NCBI RefSeq assembly: GCF_900143065.1
Contig: NZ_FRCX01000011.1
Span: forward strand, 149,377 to 213,376
Source of the DNA: Duganella sacchari
GTDB lineage: Bacteria; Pseudomonadota; Gammaproteobacteria; Burkholderiales; Burkholderiaceae_D
DNA: 64,000 nt
Reading direction: 5' to 3'
A program made the translations under genes and the position numbers. Shown here piece by piece: positions 63,276-64,000 of the stretch. The notes under the pieces are model-generated. The model was not told where the DNA came from and did no database searches. It saw only the letters and a list, made by a program, of their open reading frames with translations. How positions within the stretch are numbered: the stretch's first letter is position 1; every line of letters starts with the position of its first letter.

Positions 63276-64000
63276 GGTTCTTCACGGATTACCGGCAAAC
63301 GCGGCTTTGATCTTCAGGAAGAAGAAATCAGAGTCGCGGTAGCCATAGGCCATCCTTTTCATCACCTTAATCCGGTTGTTGATTCCCTCCAGCTGTCCAG
63401 TGTGCATCGGCCAGCGCATGCGGGCCAAGATGCCCCGCCAGTACAGCGCAAGGCGTTTTGCAAAGCGGACCAGCGGTTCGATGGCGCTGCTTAAAGCCAT
63501 CGATTGCCAAGTGCGCCAGGCAGCACGCCAGCGCCAAGGATCGGTGGGCTGCCAAAGTTCTTTCAAGCTTGCCTTCATCACGTAGACCGTCATCAGAGCT
63601 TGGTTTGCCGCGAGTAGTTCGGCCAGCTTTGGTGCTTGGTCGGCCGGCACGTTGCCCGGATTGCGTAGCAGTAGCCAACGTGCCCGCTTCACATACTGGC
63701 GAGCAGTCTTGTCGTCGCGCAGCCGATTGGCCTCATCGACCCGTACCCGGTCGATCACCTCGCGGCCATATTTGGCGATGACGTGAAACAGGTCATAGAC
63801 GACTTTGGCCCTTCGACAATGATGCTTGACCTCCAAATCGAAGGCCGTATTCATATCCATGGCCACGGCCCGGATGCGCCGGCAACGCTCTGGCCCTAAC
63901 CAGGCAAAAAAGGGCTGAATCGCCTCCCGGCTACGCCCTTCGCAGACCCAAATCACGCGCCGGGTGTCCGCGTCCAGTACCACCGTGGCGTAGCGATGCC
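63276..64000 (-). mobile_element. ISL3-type insertion sequence, right end (partial)
   Basis: The element's end is set at GGTTCTTCACGG (63276-63287), which resembles ISL3 terminal repeats and overlaps the transposase stop codon. The rest extends beyond the window, so the other end and the 8-bp target duplication cannot be checked. Confidence 0.6.
63282..64000 (-). CDS. ISL3-family transposase (N-terminus outside window)
   Basis: The frame is open at the right edge; the visible part is the C-terminal 238 residues. It has the DDE-type core of ISL3 transposases: VVLDADTRRVIWVCEGR (first Asp), RIRAVAMDMNTAFDLEVKHHC (second Asp region), KVVYDLFHVIAKYGREVIDRVR, and the C-terminal MHTGQLEGINNRIKVMKRMAYGYRDSDFFFLKIKAAF with the catalytic Glu in GQLEGINN. 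No frameshift is seen, so it may be active. Confidence 0.93.
   Translation of the reverse strand, partial: HRYATVVLDADTRRVIWVCEGRSREAIQPFFAWLGPERCRRIRAVAMDMNTAFDLEVKHHCRRAKVVYDLFHVIAKYGREVIDRVRVDEANRLRDDKTARQYVKRARWLLLRNPGNVPADQAPKLAELLAANQALMTVYVMKASLKELWQPTDPWRWRAAWRTWQSMALSSAIEPLVRFAKRLALYWRGILARMRWPMHTGQLEGINNRIKVMKRMAYGYRDSDFFFLKIKAAFAGNP

Noticed and set aside
1..64000. CRISPR arrays, tRNA or rRNA genes
   Set aside because: No regularly spaced repeat arrays, cloverleaf-type sequences or rRNA segments were seen. The only clustered repeats are those at 46653-46790, which have just three copies.

Overview
The window is a GC-rich chromosomal segment that looks like a beta-proteobacterium of the Oxalobacteraceae (Massilia/Duganella/Janthinobacterium type). 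The reasons are the codon use, a large TonB-dependent receptor of the proteobacterial type, a phasin, many GGDEF/EAL/HD-GYP proteins and secreted exo-enzymes. This placement is inference from gene style; no rRNA or tRNA gene is present to confirm it.

Region 1 (1-18.1 kb) is a starch/maltodextrin locus: a GH13_23-like alpha-glucosidase cut by the window edge, a divergent POT-family transporter, a pullulanase with a PKD lipoprotein, an HxlR regulator, a GH92 mannosidase, a GAF-EAL protein, a minus-strand operon (SLC45-like sugar transporter, phosphoglucomutase, exported GH13 amylase) and a GH31 alpha-glucosidase. A second half of the system lies at 31.7-40.1 kb: a TonB-dependent receptor facing a SusA-like GH13 lipoprotein that is translationally coupled to a fused six-hairpin-glycosidase/esterase. 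A 13-bp palindrome GTAGT-N3-ACTAC occurs before the POT transporter and twice between the receptor and the SusA-like gene, so the two halves are probably one regulon. Together the genes suggest outer-membrane uptake of maltodextrins, periplasmic cleavage by GH13/GH31/pullulanase enzymes, inner-membrane import and conversion of glucose-1-phosphate. No LacI-type regulator is inside the window.

Region 2 (18.1-31.7 kb) mixes core and accessory DNA: a SnoaL/DUF4440-like small protein; an AT-richer block of four uncharacterised genes (18.5-21.6 kb) that includes an unrecognised protein with an HELMH zinc-peptidase motif; secDF without yajC; a NERD nuclease-helicase next to an unknown 167-residue gene; and M2 and S9 peptidases.

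Region 3 (40.1-63.1 kb) is signalling and household functions: a GGDEF with dead EAL, a chemotaxis receptor, two coupled GNAT acetyltransferases, a CodA-like deaminase, a phasin followed by a repeat cluster, an MdlAB-like ABC exporter, a TPR-GGDEF protein, small lipoprotein and hypothetical genes, an M29-like protein, a LysR regulator beside a PhyH dioxygenase and TIM-barrel isomerase pair, a CHASE kinase with an HD-GYP response regulator, OhrR with a 2OG-Fe dioxygenase, and a receiver-histidine kinase. The window ends with a candidate small RNA and an ISL3-type transposase cut by the window edge.
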